A stretch of 39,866 bases of DNA from Acidimicrobiia bacterium (GTDB taxonomy: Bacteria > Actinomycetota > Acidimicrobiia > Acidimicrobiales > MedAcidi-G1), in NCBI GenBank assembly GCA_012961035.1, contig DUAC01000039.1, positions 1 to 39,866 of the forward strand. Reading direction: 5' to 3'. A program made the translations under genes and the position numbers. A model generated the notes under the pieces. The model was not told the origin of the DNA, did not search any database, and worked only from the letters and a program-made list of their open reading frames with translations. Shown piece by piece: positions 16,184-22,793 of this stretch (its first letter is position 1; the number at the start of each line of letters is the position of its first letter).

Positions 16184-16378
16184 ATGGCAGCAGTCTGTGA
16201 AATCTGTGGCAAGAAGCCCTGGTTCGGCAAGTCCCTGAGCCACTCCCATCGGCGGACCAACCGCCGTTGGAATCCCAACATCCAGCGGGTGCGCGCCGTC
16301 GTGGGCAAGTCCACGAAGCGCATCAACGTCTGCACCGGGTGCATCAAGGCCGGCAAGATCGTCAAGGCCGGTCACTGA
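16184..16378 (+). CDS. rpmB: 50S ribosomal protein L28
   Basis: L28 is a structural protein of the large ribosomal subunit. The 64-residue protein reads [20 protein letters not shown] and carries two CxxC pairs (CEIC and CTGC), so it is a zinc-binding form. Conserved [12 protein letters not shown] is present. The ATG at 16184 has GAGG 6 bases upstream; a GTG one codon earlier is in frame but less well placed. It is transcribed divergently from the fakA-like gene, a widely conserved arrangement. Confidence 0.96.
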   Translation: MAAVCEICGKKPWFGKSLSHSHRRTNRRWNPNIQRVRAVVGKSTKRINVCTGCIKAGKIVKAGH

Positions 16379-16402
16379 CCGACCGGTCGAAGGGGAACCG
16401 GC

Positions 16403-16627
16403 ATGCAGGGCGTCATCAAGTCCTACGACCCGGGCACCGGTGACGGCATCGTCATTCGCGAGACCGACCTCGCCGAGTTCGACCTGGCCGAAGGTGCCCT
16501 GGACGGCTCGGTCTTCCGGATGCTCCGCCAGGGACAGCGGGTCCTGTTCATCCTGGACGACGATCAGCGCGCCACCTCGCTGTCGCTGGGCTCCGAGGTC
16601 GACATGGGAACTCCCGAACTGACCTGA
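16403..16627 (+). CDS. Cold-shock-like OB-fold protein
   Basis: The protein has 74 residues and begins MQGVIKSYDPGTGDGIVI, in the pattern of a cold-shock domain (G-x-V-K-x-(F/Y)-x-P-x-x-G). It is followed by LRQGQRVLFILDD, like the later strand of that fold. The aromatic RNA-binding motifs of true CspA proteins are replaced: the KGFGFI position reads GDGIVI and the FVH position reads EFDLAE. Nucleic-acid binding may therefore be weak or altered. It follows rpmB by 24 bases with AAGGGG as ribosome site and is probably co-transcribed. The assignment is tentative. Confidence 0.6.
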   Translation: MQGVIKSYDPGTGDGIVIRETDLAEFDLAEGALDGSVFRMLRQGQRVLFILDDDQRATSLSLGSEVDMGTPELT

Positions 16628-16629
16628 TA

Positions 16630-16653
16630 CCCGGTACCCGTCGGGCACCCGGG
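16630..16653 (+). terminator. GC-rich hairpin after the rpmB operon
   Basis: CCCGG (16630-16634) pairs with CCGGG (16649-16653), and CCC (16637-16639) with GGG (16643-16645) inside it. The hairpin begins two bases after the stop of the cold-shock-like gene. There is no T-tract, so termination activity is uncertain. Confidence 0.35.
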
Positions 16654-16678
16654 CCACACGGGGCCGATTGACCACAGT

Positions 16679-16695
16679 CACACCTCCCCCGTGTG
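16679..16695. repeat. Short inverted repeat upstream of pckG
   Basis: CACAC (16679-16683) and GTGTG (16691-16695) flank seven bases, 37 bases before the pckG ATG. It could be part of a regulator site, but five-base arms are common by chance. Confidence 0.2.
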
Positions 16696-16731
16696 GCATC
16701 GTCGCGTCAGGGCCGATACCAATGGACGGCA

Positions 16732-18537
16732 ATGGCTACGAACGGCGAACCCACGACCAACCGAAGGCTCCTCGAGTGGGTCGAGGAATGGGCCGCGATC
16801 CTGGCTCCCGATGCCGTCCACTGGTGTGACGGCTCGTCGGAGGAGTACGACCTGCTGGCCGCCGAGCTGGTCAGCGCCGGCACCTTCCAACGCCTGAACG
16901 ACGACCTCCGCCCCAACAGCTACCTGGCCCTCTCGGATCCGGGCGACGTGGCCCGGGTGGAGGACCGCACCTACATCTCCACCACCAACCCGGCCGACGC
17001 CGGCCCCACCAACAACTGGCGGGACCCGGCGACCCTGAAGGCCGAGATGATGGAGCTCTACCGGGGAGCCATGCGCGGCCGCACGATGTTCGTGGTGCCG
17101 TTCTCCATGGGTCCACTGGGCTCACCGATAGCCCACATCGGGGTGCAGCTGACCGACTCGCCATACGTGGCGGTCAGCATGCGGACCATGACCCGGATGG
17201 GCAGCGCGGTACTGGACATCCTGGGAGACGAGGAGTTCGTGCCGTGCATCCATTCCGTGGGTGCACCCCTCGAGGTCGGAGAAGCCGACGTGCCGTGGCC
17301 CTGTGACGCCGAGAACAAGTACATCTCGCACTTCCCCGAGACCCGCGAGGTCTGGTCGTACGGGTCGGGCTACGGCGGCAACGCCCTGCTGGGAAAGAAG
17401 TGCTTCGCCCTCAGGATCGCCTCGACCATGGCACGCGATGACGGCTGGATGGCGGAGCACATGCTCATCCTGGGGCTCACCTCGCCAGAGGGCGTCAAGA
17501 CGTACGTGGCGGCCGCATTCCCATCGGCGTGCGGCAAGACCAACATGGCCATGCTGGTCCCGACGCTCCCCGGCTGGAAGGTGGAGACGATCGGTGACGA
17601 CATCGCCTGGATGAAGTTCGGCGAGGACGGCCGCCTCTACGCCATCAACCCGGAGGCCGGATTCTTCGGCGTCGCGCCGGGCACCTCGGTGGCCACCAAC
17701 GCCAACGCCATGCAGACCATGTGGGGCAACTCCGTGTTCACCAACGTCGCCATGACGCCCGACGGCGACATCTGGTGGGAGGGCATGACCGACGAGCCGC
17801 CCGAGCACCTGACCGACTGGCGGGGCGAGGACTGGACCCCGGAGACCGGCACGCCCGCCGCCCACCCGAACGCCCGGTTCACGACACCCGCCTCGCAGTG
17901 CCCGTCAATCGCCCCCGAATGGCAGGACCCCGCCGGCGTCCCGATCTCGGCGATCCTGTTCGGTGGCCGCCGTGCGACCAACGTGCCGCTGGTGACCGAG
18001 GCCAGGGACTGGGACCACGGGGTCTTCCTGGGATCCATCATGAGCTCGGAGAAGACGGCAGCCGCCGCCGGCGCCATCGGCCAGGTCCGGTTCGACCCCT
18101 TCGCCATGCTCCCCTTCATGGGCTACAACGTGGGCGACTACTTCTCGCACTGGTTGTCGATCGGTGACCGGGCGGAAGCCTCCCGCCTTCCGAAGCTGTT
18201 CTGGGTGAACTGGTTCCGCAAGGACGCCGACGGGAACTACATGTGGCCCGGCTTCGGTGAGAACATCCGGGTGCTGAAGTGGGTCACCGAACGGGTCGCC
18301 GGCACGGGATCGGCCATCGACACCCCCATCGGCCTGGTTCCCACGATCGACGCCATCGACCGCGACGGCACTGACGTGGACGACCAGACGATGGCGCAGC
18401 TGCTGGCCGTGAACCCCGCCTCATGGGGCCACGAGGTGGCGCTCATCAACGAGCACTACGCGATGATCGGCGATCGCCTGCCCAAGCGCCTGGACGCCGA
18501 ACTGGACGACCTCAGCCGACGCCTGGACGAGGCCTAG
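16732..18537 (+). CDS. pckG: Phosphoenolpyruvate carboxykinase (GTP)
   Basis: This enzyme interconverts oxaloacetate plus GTP with phosphoenolpyruvate plus CO2 at the gluconeogenesis/anaplerosis node. From the ATG at 16732 the protein is 601 residues, normal for the GTP-dependent class. It shows the PEPCK P-loop [13 protein letters not shown] (263-275) with reactive Cys267 and Lys269, the metal-binding IGDDIAW (287-293, Asp289 and Asp290) and FWVNWFRKD in the GTP-site region. Upstream in-frame codons from 16693 are unlikely to be used. A weak GGA precedes the ATG. A 13-bp tandem repeat covers the stop codon. Confidence 0.96.
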   Translation: MATNGEPTTNRRLLEWVEEWAAILAPDAVHWCDGSSEEYDLLAAELVSAGTFQRLNDDLRPNSYLALSDPGDVARVEDRTYISTTNPADAGPTNNWRDPATLKAEMMELYRGAMRGRTMFVVPFSMGPLGSPIAHIGVQLTDSPYVAVSMRTMTRMGSAVLDILGDEEFVPCIHSVGAPLEVGEADVPWPCDAENKYISHFPETREVWSYGSGYGGNALLGKKCFALRIASTMARDDGWMAEHMLILGLTSPEGVKTYVAAAFPSACGKTNMAMLVPTLPGWKVETIGDDIAWMKFGEDGRLYAINPEAGFFGVAPGTSVATNANAMQTMWGNSVFTNVAMTPDGDIWWEGMTDEPPEHLTDWRGEDWTPETGTPAAHPNARFTTPASQCPSIAPEWQDPAGVPISAILFGGRRATNVPLVTEARDWDHGVFLGSIMSSEKTAAAAGAIGQVRFDPFAMLPFMGYNVGDYFSHWLSIGDRAEASRLPKLFWVNWFRKDADGNYMWPGFGENIRVLKWVTERVAGTGSAIDTPIGLVPTIDAIDRDGTDVDDQTMAQLLAVNPASWGHEVALINEHYAMIGDRLPKRLDAELDDLSRRLDEA

Positions 18538-18558
18538 AGGCGAGGCCTGGAGGCGAGG
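18528..18558. repeat. 13-bp tandem repeat across the pckG stop codon
   Basis: CGAGGCCTAGAGG (18528-18540) is followed directly by CGAGGCCTGGAGG (18541-18553), with one mismatch, and then by the first five bases of a third unit. The pckG TAG lies within the first copy. It looks like a small slippage duplication. Confidence 0.6.
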
Positions 18559-18578
18559 ATCGGCCCGTCCGCCGCCGG

Positions 18579-18962
18579 TCAGGCGACGAGCATGGCCCGG
18601 ATTCCCAGGCCCATCAGGAAGAGGCCGGAGCAGCCGTAGAGCAGGTGCCGGTGGGGACGAAGGCTCTGCCGGTAGCTGTAGACGATGCCGACGGTGATGA
18701 GGGCCACGAAGCCGTAGAAGAGGTGGAACTGCGGCGGGTCGATCCCCTGACCGGCCACCAGCCCGACGCCCATGGTGACCTGTACGGCAATGACCACCTG
18801 GACGAGGGCCGTGAACCACCACAGCGCCCGTCCCCTCAGCGCACCCACCCGGTGGGCGGCCAGTGCCCAGAAGCCGGCCATGCCGTTGCCGATGACCATC
18901 ACCCACGCCATTCCCTCGTGGAGGTCGCGGAGCGAGCCGACGACGAGGCTCATGGAGGTCAC
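18579..18962 (-). CDS. Four-helix integral membrane protein, function unknown
   Basis: The protein has 127 residues with four predicted membrane helices (about 18-36, 47-69, 79-97 and 106-125). Loops are short and basic, including SYRQSLRPHRH. I do not recognise a named family. The GTG at 18962 lies 7 bases after the PIG-L stop; an ATG at 18953 is an equally possible start. It is probably the last gene of the transcript containing the hydrolase, racemase and PIG-L deacetylase. Confidence 0.7.
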   Translation of the reverse strand: MTSMSLVVGSLRDLHEGMAWVMVIGNGMAGFWALAAHRVGALRGRALWWFTALVQVVIAVQVTMGVGLVAGQGIDPPQFHLFYGFVALITVGIVYSYRQSLRPHRHLLYGCSGLFLMGLGIRAMLVA

Positions 18963-18969
18963 CGGGCCA

Positions 18970-19782
18970 TCATGCCAGCAGCAGGTCCGTCCGCTGCGGC
19001 CGACCCCGGCGGGGGCTCCCGGGATCGACGAACCATTCGGTTCCGAAGACCATGGCGAACTGCTCCTCCGGCATGGCCAGGAAGAACGAAGCCGGACCTA
19101 TCTGGCTGGCGTGGGCGGCAATCGCGGCCCGCTTCCTACCGATGACGGCCGACACGTCGACGGCATGGGTGATCTCGGCGTCGGGCATGCCGAACGACTC
19201 CGATTCGGCCCGTTCCCGACGAAGCTCCAGCATCCCCTCATCGCTCCAGGAGCCCTCATCGGCCAGGGCCGCCTCGATGGAGGCCCGGATGGCGTCCCGG
19301 TTCATCGTCACCCAGCGCACCCGGTCGATGTCGGCAATCTCGGCCCACCGGTGTCCGACGCGGTGTACCTGGATGTGGTCGGGGTGGCCGTAGCCGCCGT
19401 CAGGGTCGTAGACGACGAGCACGTCGGGCTCCTCGTCGGCGAGGGTCACCGCCAGGTGACCGGCGGCCCCGTCCACGTCGGCCTGCCAGAAGCAGTCCGG
19501 ATGGTCGTTGGCATCGTCGCCTGCCATGCCGCTGTCCCGGTAGGCCAGGTTCACGACCCGTTCCACTCCCAGGATTTCAGCCGCCTCAGCCAACTCGGCG
19601 ACGCGGCGGTCCCCCAGCGACTCGCCGTCGGCGAGCACGCCCGGAACCGGCTCGCCCTCCTCTCCGCTGGTGGCCACCACCAGGACCACCCGGTGGCCCT
19701 CGTCGGCCATCCGGGCCATGGTGCCTCCGGTCGCCAGGGCCTCGTCGTCCGGGTGGGCATGGAGGAACACCACGGTGGCCAT
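18970..19782 (-). CDS. PIG-L (LmbE) family deacetylase, MshB-like candidate
   Basis: This 270-residue zinc-dependent deacetylase has the family metal motif AHPDDE (9-14) near its N-terminus and GYGHPDHIQVH (130-140), which supplies the third ligand and a catalytic histidine. The family includes MshB (mycothiol precursor deacetylase) and Mca. The GYGHPDH motif and length are compatible with an MshB-like role, but I cannot exclude another N-acetyl sugar substrate. The upstream open frame of 92 codons overlaps the next gene and is not real. The ATG at 19782 follows the racemase stop by 2 bases, so the genes are coupled. A clear Mca homologue lies at 37442. Confidence 0.85.
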   Translation of the reverse strand: MATVVFLHAHPDDEALATGGTMARMADEGHRVVLVVATSGEEGEPVPGVLADGESLGDRRVAELAEAAEILGVERVVNLAYRDSGMAGDDANDHPDCFWQADVDGAAGHLAVTLADEEPDVLVVYDPDGGYGHPDHIQVHRVGHRWAEIADIDRVRWVTMNRDAIRASIEAALADEGSWSDEGMLELRRERAESESFGMPDAEITHAVDVSAVIGRKRAAIAAHASQIGPASFFLAMPEEQFAMVFGTEWFVDPGSPRRGRPQRTDLLLA

Positions 19783-19784
19783 GC

Positions 19785-20927
19785 TCAGGCGACTGCGCCG
19801 GCGGTACGGAGGGCGGCGATCTCCTCGTCGCCCAGGCCGGCCTCGGCCAGGACCTCGTCGGTGTGCTGGCCCTCGTGGGGAGGGGGTCGGCGGATCTTTC
19901 CGGGGGTCGCCGAGAGGCGGGGTGCCGGACCCGGCTGCACGATCCCGCCCACCTCCACGAAGGTCCCCCGGGCCACGTTGTGGGGATGCTCGATGGCCTC
20001 GGCCACCGTCAGTACCGGTGCGTAGCAGACGTCGCTCCCCTCCAGCACGGCGTCCCACTCAGCCCGGGTCCTGGTGGCCACCACGGCGGCGACCTTCTCC
20101 TTCAGATCGGGCCACCTGGAGCGGTCGTGCTGGGCAGCGAAGTCATCGGGATCCAGCCCCAGCTTCTCCACCAGCTCGGCATAGAACTGCGGCTCGATCG
20201 ACCCGATGGAGATGTACTCACCGTCCGAGCACTCGTAGACGTCGTAGAAGTGGGCGCCGGTGTCGAGCATGTTCTCGCCCCGGTTGGACGTGGTGAAGCC
20301 CGTGTGGAGCATGCCGTAGAAGAAGCTCATGAGGCTGGCCGCCCCGTCCACCATGGCGGCGTCCACCACCTGGCCCTCACCGGTGGTCCGGGCCGACAGC
20401 AGCGCGCAGACGATTCCGTAGGCCAGGTACATGCCACCACCGCCGAAGTCACCCACCAGGTTCAGCGGCGGCACCGGGCCGCTGTCGCTCCGCCCCATGT
20501 GGGCCAGCGCCCCTGCCAGCGAGATGTAGTTGATGTCGTGTCCGGCCGTGGAGGCGTACGGGCCGTCCTGGCCCCAGCCGGTCATGCGCCCGTAGACGAT
20601 GGCCGGGTTGCGTGCCAGACAGTCCTCAGGACCCACGCCGAGGCGTTCGGCCACGCCGGGCCGGAAGCCCTCGAAGACCACGTCGGCGTCCTCCACGAGG
20701 CGAAGCACCAGGTCGCGTCCCGCCTCGGACTTGAGGTCCACGCCGATGCTGCGACGACCCCGGGCGTTCACCACCGCCGGCGGCGAGGCCGGGTCGCCTC
20801 CGCGTACCGATCCGGCCCGGTCGATGCGGATGATCTCGGCTCCCATGTCGGCCAGCATCATCCCGCAGAACGGTCCCGGGCCTATCCCTGCCAACTCGAT
20901 GACGCGTACCCCGTCAAGTGCTCCCAT
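19785..20927 (-). CDS. CaiB/BaiF family CoA transferase, alpha-methylacyl-CoA racemase type
   Basis: This 380-residue class III CoA-transferase-fold protein most resembles alpha-methylacyl-CoA racemase, which epimerises 2-methyl-branched acyl-CoAs for beta-oxidation. Diagnostic segments are NLVGDFGGGGMYLAYG (157-170) with putative catalytic Asp160, His130 in AGHDINYISLAGAL, and GAHFYDVYECSDGEY. The His130/Asp160 spacing equals that of the mycobacterial racemase pair. The ATG has a strong GGAGGAG site. An alpha/beta hydrolase precedes it on the same strand. Confidence 0.9.
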   Translation of the reverse strand: MGALDGVRVIELAGIGPGPFCGMMLADMGAEIIRIDRAGSVRGGDPASPPAVVNARGRRSIGVDLKSEAGRDLVLRLVEDADVVFEGFRPGVAERLGVGPEDCLARNPAIVYGRMTGWGQDGPYASTAGHDINYISLAGALAHMGRSDSGPVPPLNLVGDFGGGGMYLAYGIVCALLSARTTGEGQVVDAAMVDGAASLMSFFYGMLHTGFTTSNRGENMLDTGAHFYDVYECSDGEYISIGSIEPQFYAELVEKLGLDPDDFAAQHDRSRWPDLKEKVAAVVATRTRAEWDAVLEGSDVCYAPVLTVAEAIEHPHNVARGTFVEVGGIVQPGPAPRLSATPGKIRRPPPHEGQHTDEVLAEAGLGDEEIAALRTAGAVA

Positions 20928-20984
20928 GGCTGCTTCTCCTCCGTTGGACCGTGCGTTCCATCAGGTTCTGTTCCTGTTCCTTGT

Positions 20985-21821
20985 TCAGGTGGCGCCGTCG
21001 GCCCGGTGGCAGTGGGTCGCTATGGCGTCGATCAGTTGCGGCCAGGCACCGGGGGCCATGTCGTGGCCCCAGCCCTCCGCCATCACCAGGTCGGCCCCGG
21101 GGATGACCGCAGCGGTCCGCTCTCCCCCCGACGGGGCTATCAGCGTGTCCACGGTGCCGTGGATGACCCGGGTGGGCACGGTGATGGTGGCGAGGCGCTC
21201 CTCACGGTTCCCGAAGGCCCGCACCGCTGCGACCTGACGGTCGAAGGCGTGTCGGGGCTGCACCGAGCGGGCCGCGTATGCGGCGAAGACCGCACGGGCG
21301 TGATCGTCGTCATGCCAGATACTGGCCCATATCCGCCTGTCGGAGAGCTCCTTCTGGATGGCTGCGGCCGGGTCCGAGGGCGCCGGAGCCATCATCGCCT
21401 CGAGGGCGGTACCCGACGGTCGACCGAAGTCCCGGTTGCCGGTGTTGGACGCCATGGAGACCATGGACCTGCAACGACCGGGCTGCTCGACGGCGAAGGT
21501 CTGGGCGATCATCCCGCCCATCGACATCCCCACGACGTGGGCGGCGGGCGCCCCGAGGTGGTCCAGCAGGCCCACGGCGTCGGCCACCTGGTCCGAGAGG
21601 GTGTAGGCGGATCCCGCCTCCAGGATCGTCGAACATCCGCTGTCGCGGTGGTCGTACCTGACCACCCGGAAGCCCTCGGCGGCGAGGCCCTCGCAGAACC
21701 CCTCCTCCCAGAGCAGGAGCTGGCTGCCCAGACCGTGCATGAGCAGCACCACGGGATCGGCCGGACTACCGAAGGCCTCGTGGCAGAGCTTGATGCCAGA
21801 CGGCAGCTCGGCGATTTCCAC
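20985..21821 (-). CDS. Alpha/beta-fold hydrolase
   Basis: The protein has 278 residues with the classical triad: nucleophile Ser100 in GMSMGG, an acid near Asp225 (HGTVDTL) and His253 in GWGHDM. The oxyanion-hole motif is MHGLGS (28-33). It resembles esterase/lactonase-type hydrolases, but the substrate cannot be read from sequence. I chose the GTG at 21821 because no other in-frame start precedes the folded region. It is divergent from the ElaA-like gene and lies 57 bases before the racemase gene, probably in one transcript. Confidence 0.85.
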   Translation of the reverse strand: MEIAELPSGIKLCHEAFGSPADPVVLLMHGLGSQLLLWEEGFCEGLAAEGFRVVRYDHRDSGCSTILEAGSAYTLSDQVADAVGLLDHLGAPAAHVVGMSMGGMIAQTFAVEQPGRCRSMVSMASNTGNRDFGRPSGTALEAMMAPAPSDPAAAIQKELSDRRIWASIWHDDDHARAVFAAYAARSVQPRHAFDRQVAAVRAFGNREERLATITVPTRVIHGTVDTLIAPSGGERTAAVIPGADLVMAEGWGHDMAPGAWPQLIDAIATHCHRADGAT

Positions 21822-21868
21822 TTCCCCATCATCGAATGCCAGCGCCGGGCGGGCAAACCCGACAGGGC

Positions 21869-21874
21869 TAGCGT
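21869..21874 (+). promoter_or_regulatory. Leaderless -10 box of the ElaA-like gene
   Basis: TAGCGT ends 7 bases before the GTG at 21882. Confidence 0.5.
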
Positions 21875-21881
21875 CGCCATC

Positions 21882-22322
21882 GTGACGAGCATCCACGACC
21901 ATCCGTTCCGGGACCTCGACCCGACGACCTTCCATGACCTGCTGAGGCTCCGGATAGACGTGTTCGTCGTCGAACAGGAGTGCGCCTACGCCGAGTTGGA
22001 CGGACGCGACACCGAGCCGGGCACCCGCCACATCTGGTTGGATGGAACCTCGGGTCCGGTGGCCTACCTGCGCGTCCTCGTGGAACCCGACGGCAGTCAC
22101 CGCATTGGCCGGGTGGCCACGCTGGCCGGGGCGCGCGGCAACGGCCTGGCAGGCGTGCTGCTGGACCACGTCCATGCCACGACGCCGGGCCCTCTCGTCC
22201 TGGATGCCCAGACCCACCTGGTTCCCTGGTACGCCTCGCTGGGCTACCAACGCAGCGGCGGGGAGTTCCTGGAGGACGGCATCGCACACGTGCCGATGGC
22301 CAGGGAGCCGGCGGTCGACTGA
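21882..22322 (+). CDS. ElaA-type GNAT acetyltransferase
   Basis: The protein has 146 residues and the ElaA signature: LLRLRIDVFVVEQECAYAEL (about 20-39) followed by DGRDTEPGTRHIW, then the acetyl-CoA-binding core ATLAGARGNGLAGVLL (79-94). The C-terminal WYASLGYQRSGGEFLEDGI segment is also typical. The substrate is unknown. The start is the GTG at 21882, supported by the leaderless -10 box. A much longer open frame exists upstream on this strand, but it is antisense to two genes. Confidence 0.88.
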   Translation: MTSIHDHPFRDLDPTTFHDLLRLRIDVFVVEQECAYAELDGRDTEPGTRHIWLDGTSGPVAYLRVLVEPDGSHRIGRVATLAGARGNGLAGVLLDHVHATTPGPLVLDAQTHLVPWYASLGYQRSGGEFLEDGIAHVPMAREPAVD

Positions 22323-22350
22323 CCGGACGGGCAGGCGACCGGAGGGGCGC

Positions 22351-22695
22351 TCAGGCCCAGCCCAGCTCGTCCAGCCTGTCGTCATCGATGCCGAAGTGGT
22401 GGGCCACCTCGTGGACGACGGTGATGGTCACCTCGTGGCGGAGTTCGTCGACGTCACCGCACACCTCGCAGAGGGCCAGCCGGTAGACGAGGATCCGGTC
22501 CGGCATCGCCAGACCTCCATAGTCCTCCCGCTGGGTCAGCGGGACCCCGTCGTAGAGCCCCAGCAGGTCCGGCGGGTCACCCCGGTCGGCGGTCAGCACG
22601 ACCACGTTGTCCATGAGGTCGACCAGCTCGGCGGGCAGGCCATCCAGGGCCTCGGCGACAAGCTGCTCGAACGCCACGACCCCGACAGGTTCCAC
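22351..22695 (-). CDS. Zincin-like metallopeptidase family protein
   Basis: This protein of 114 residues carries HEVAHHFGIDDDRLDELG at its C-terminus. This HExxH-x-x-G-I-x-(D)-x-R-L motif is characteristic of a small actinobacterial/proteobacterial metallopeptidase family. The two histidines and a downstream acidic residue would bind zinc. The middle region LGLYDGVPLTQR is also typical. No signal peptide is seen, so it is cytoplasmic. The upstream open frame is dropped because TACGAT lies 6 bases before the GTG at 22695. Its biological substrate is unknown. Confidence 0.85.
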   Translation of the reverse strand: MEPVGVVAFEQLVAEALDGLPAELVDLMDNVVVLTADRGDPPDLLGLYDGVPLTQREDYGGLAMPDRILVYRLALCEVCGDVDELRHEVTITVVHEVAHHFGIDDDRLDELGWA

Positions 22696-22701
22696 GACCC
22701 G

Positions 22702-22707
22702 ATCGTA
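22702..22707 (-). promoter_or_regulatory. Leaderless -10 box of the metallopeptidase gene
   Basis: TACGAT on the minus strand ends 6 bases before the GTG at 22695. Confidence 0.5.
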
Positions 22708-22780
22708 TTGGCAGCACCCCCCGCCGTCCGGCTCCCCTGCCGACGGGCGCCCCCCCACGGAGGCTGTCACGAGCCGTCGC

Positions 22781-22786
22781 TAGGGT
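22781..22786 (+). promoter_or_regulatory. Leaderless -10 box of uvrD2
   Basis: TAGGGT ends 7 bases before the ATG at 22794. The same bases could be read as a weak AGGG ribosome site, but the -10 geometry matches many other genes. Confidence 0.5.
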
Positions 22787-22793
22787 GCGCCCG

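Noticed and set aside
16684-16731. Leaderless promoter for pckG
   Set aside because: No TAnnnT lies 6-8 bases before the ATG; TACCAA is the closest and does not fit, so the promoter is unresolved.
18537-18579. Repeats resembling the beginning of a CRISPR array
   Set aside because: Only two 13-bp units without spacers are present, so this is a simple tandem duplication; no cas genes or arrays occur.
19863-21881. Upstream two-thirds of an 819-codon plus-strand ORF
   Set aside because: Only its last 146 codons encode the ElaA-like protein; the rest is antisense to the racemase and hydrolase genes.
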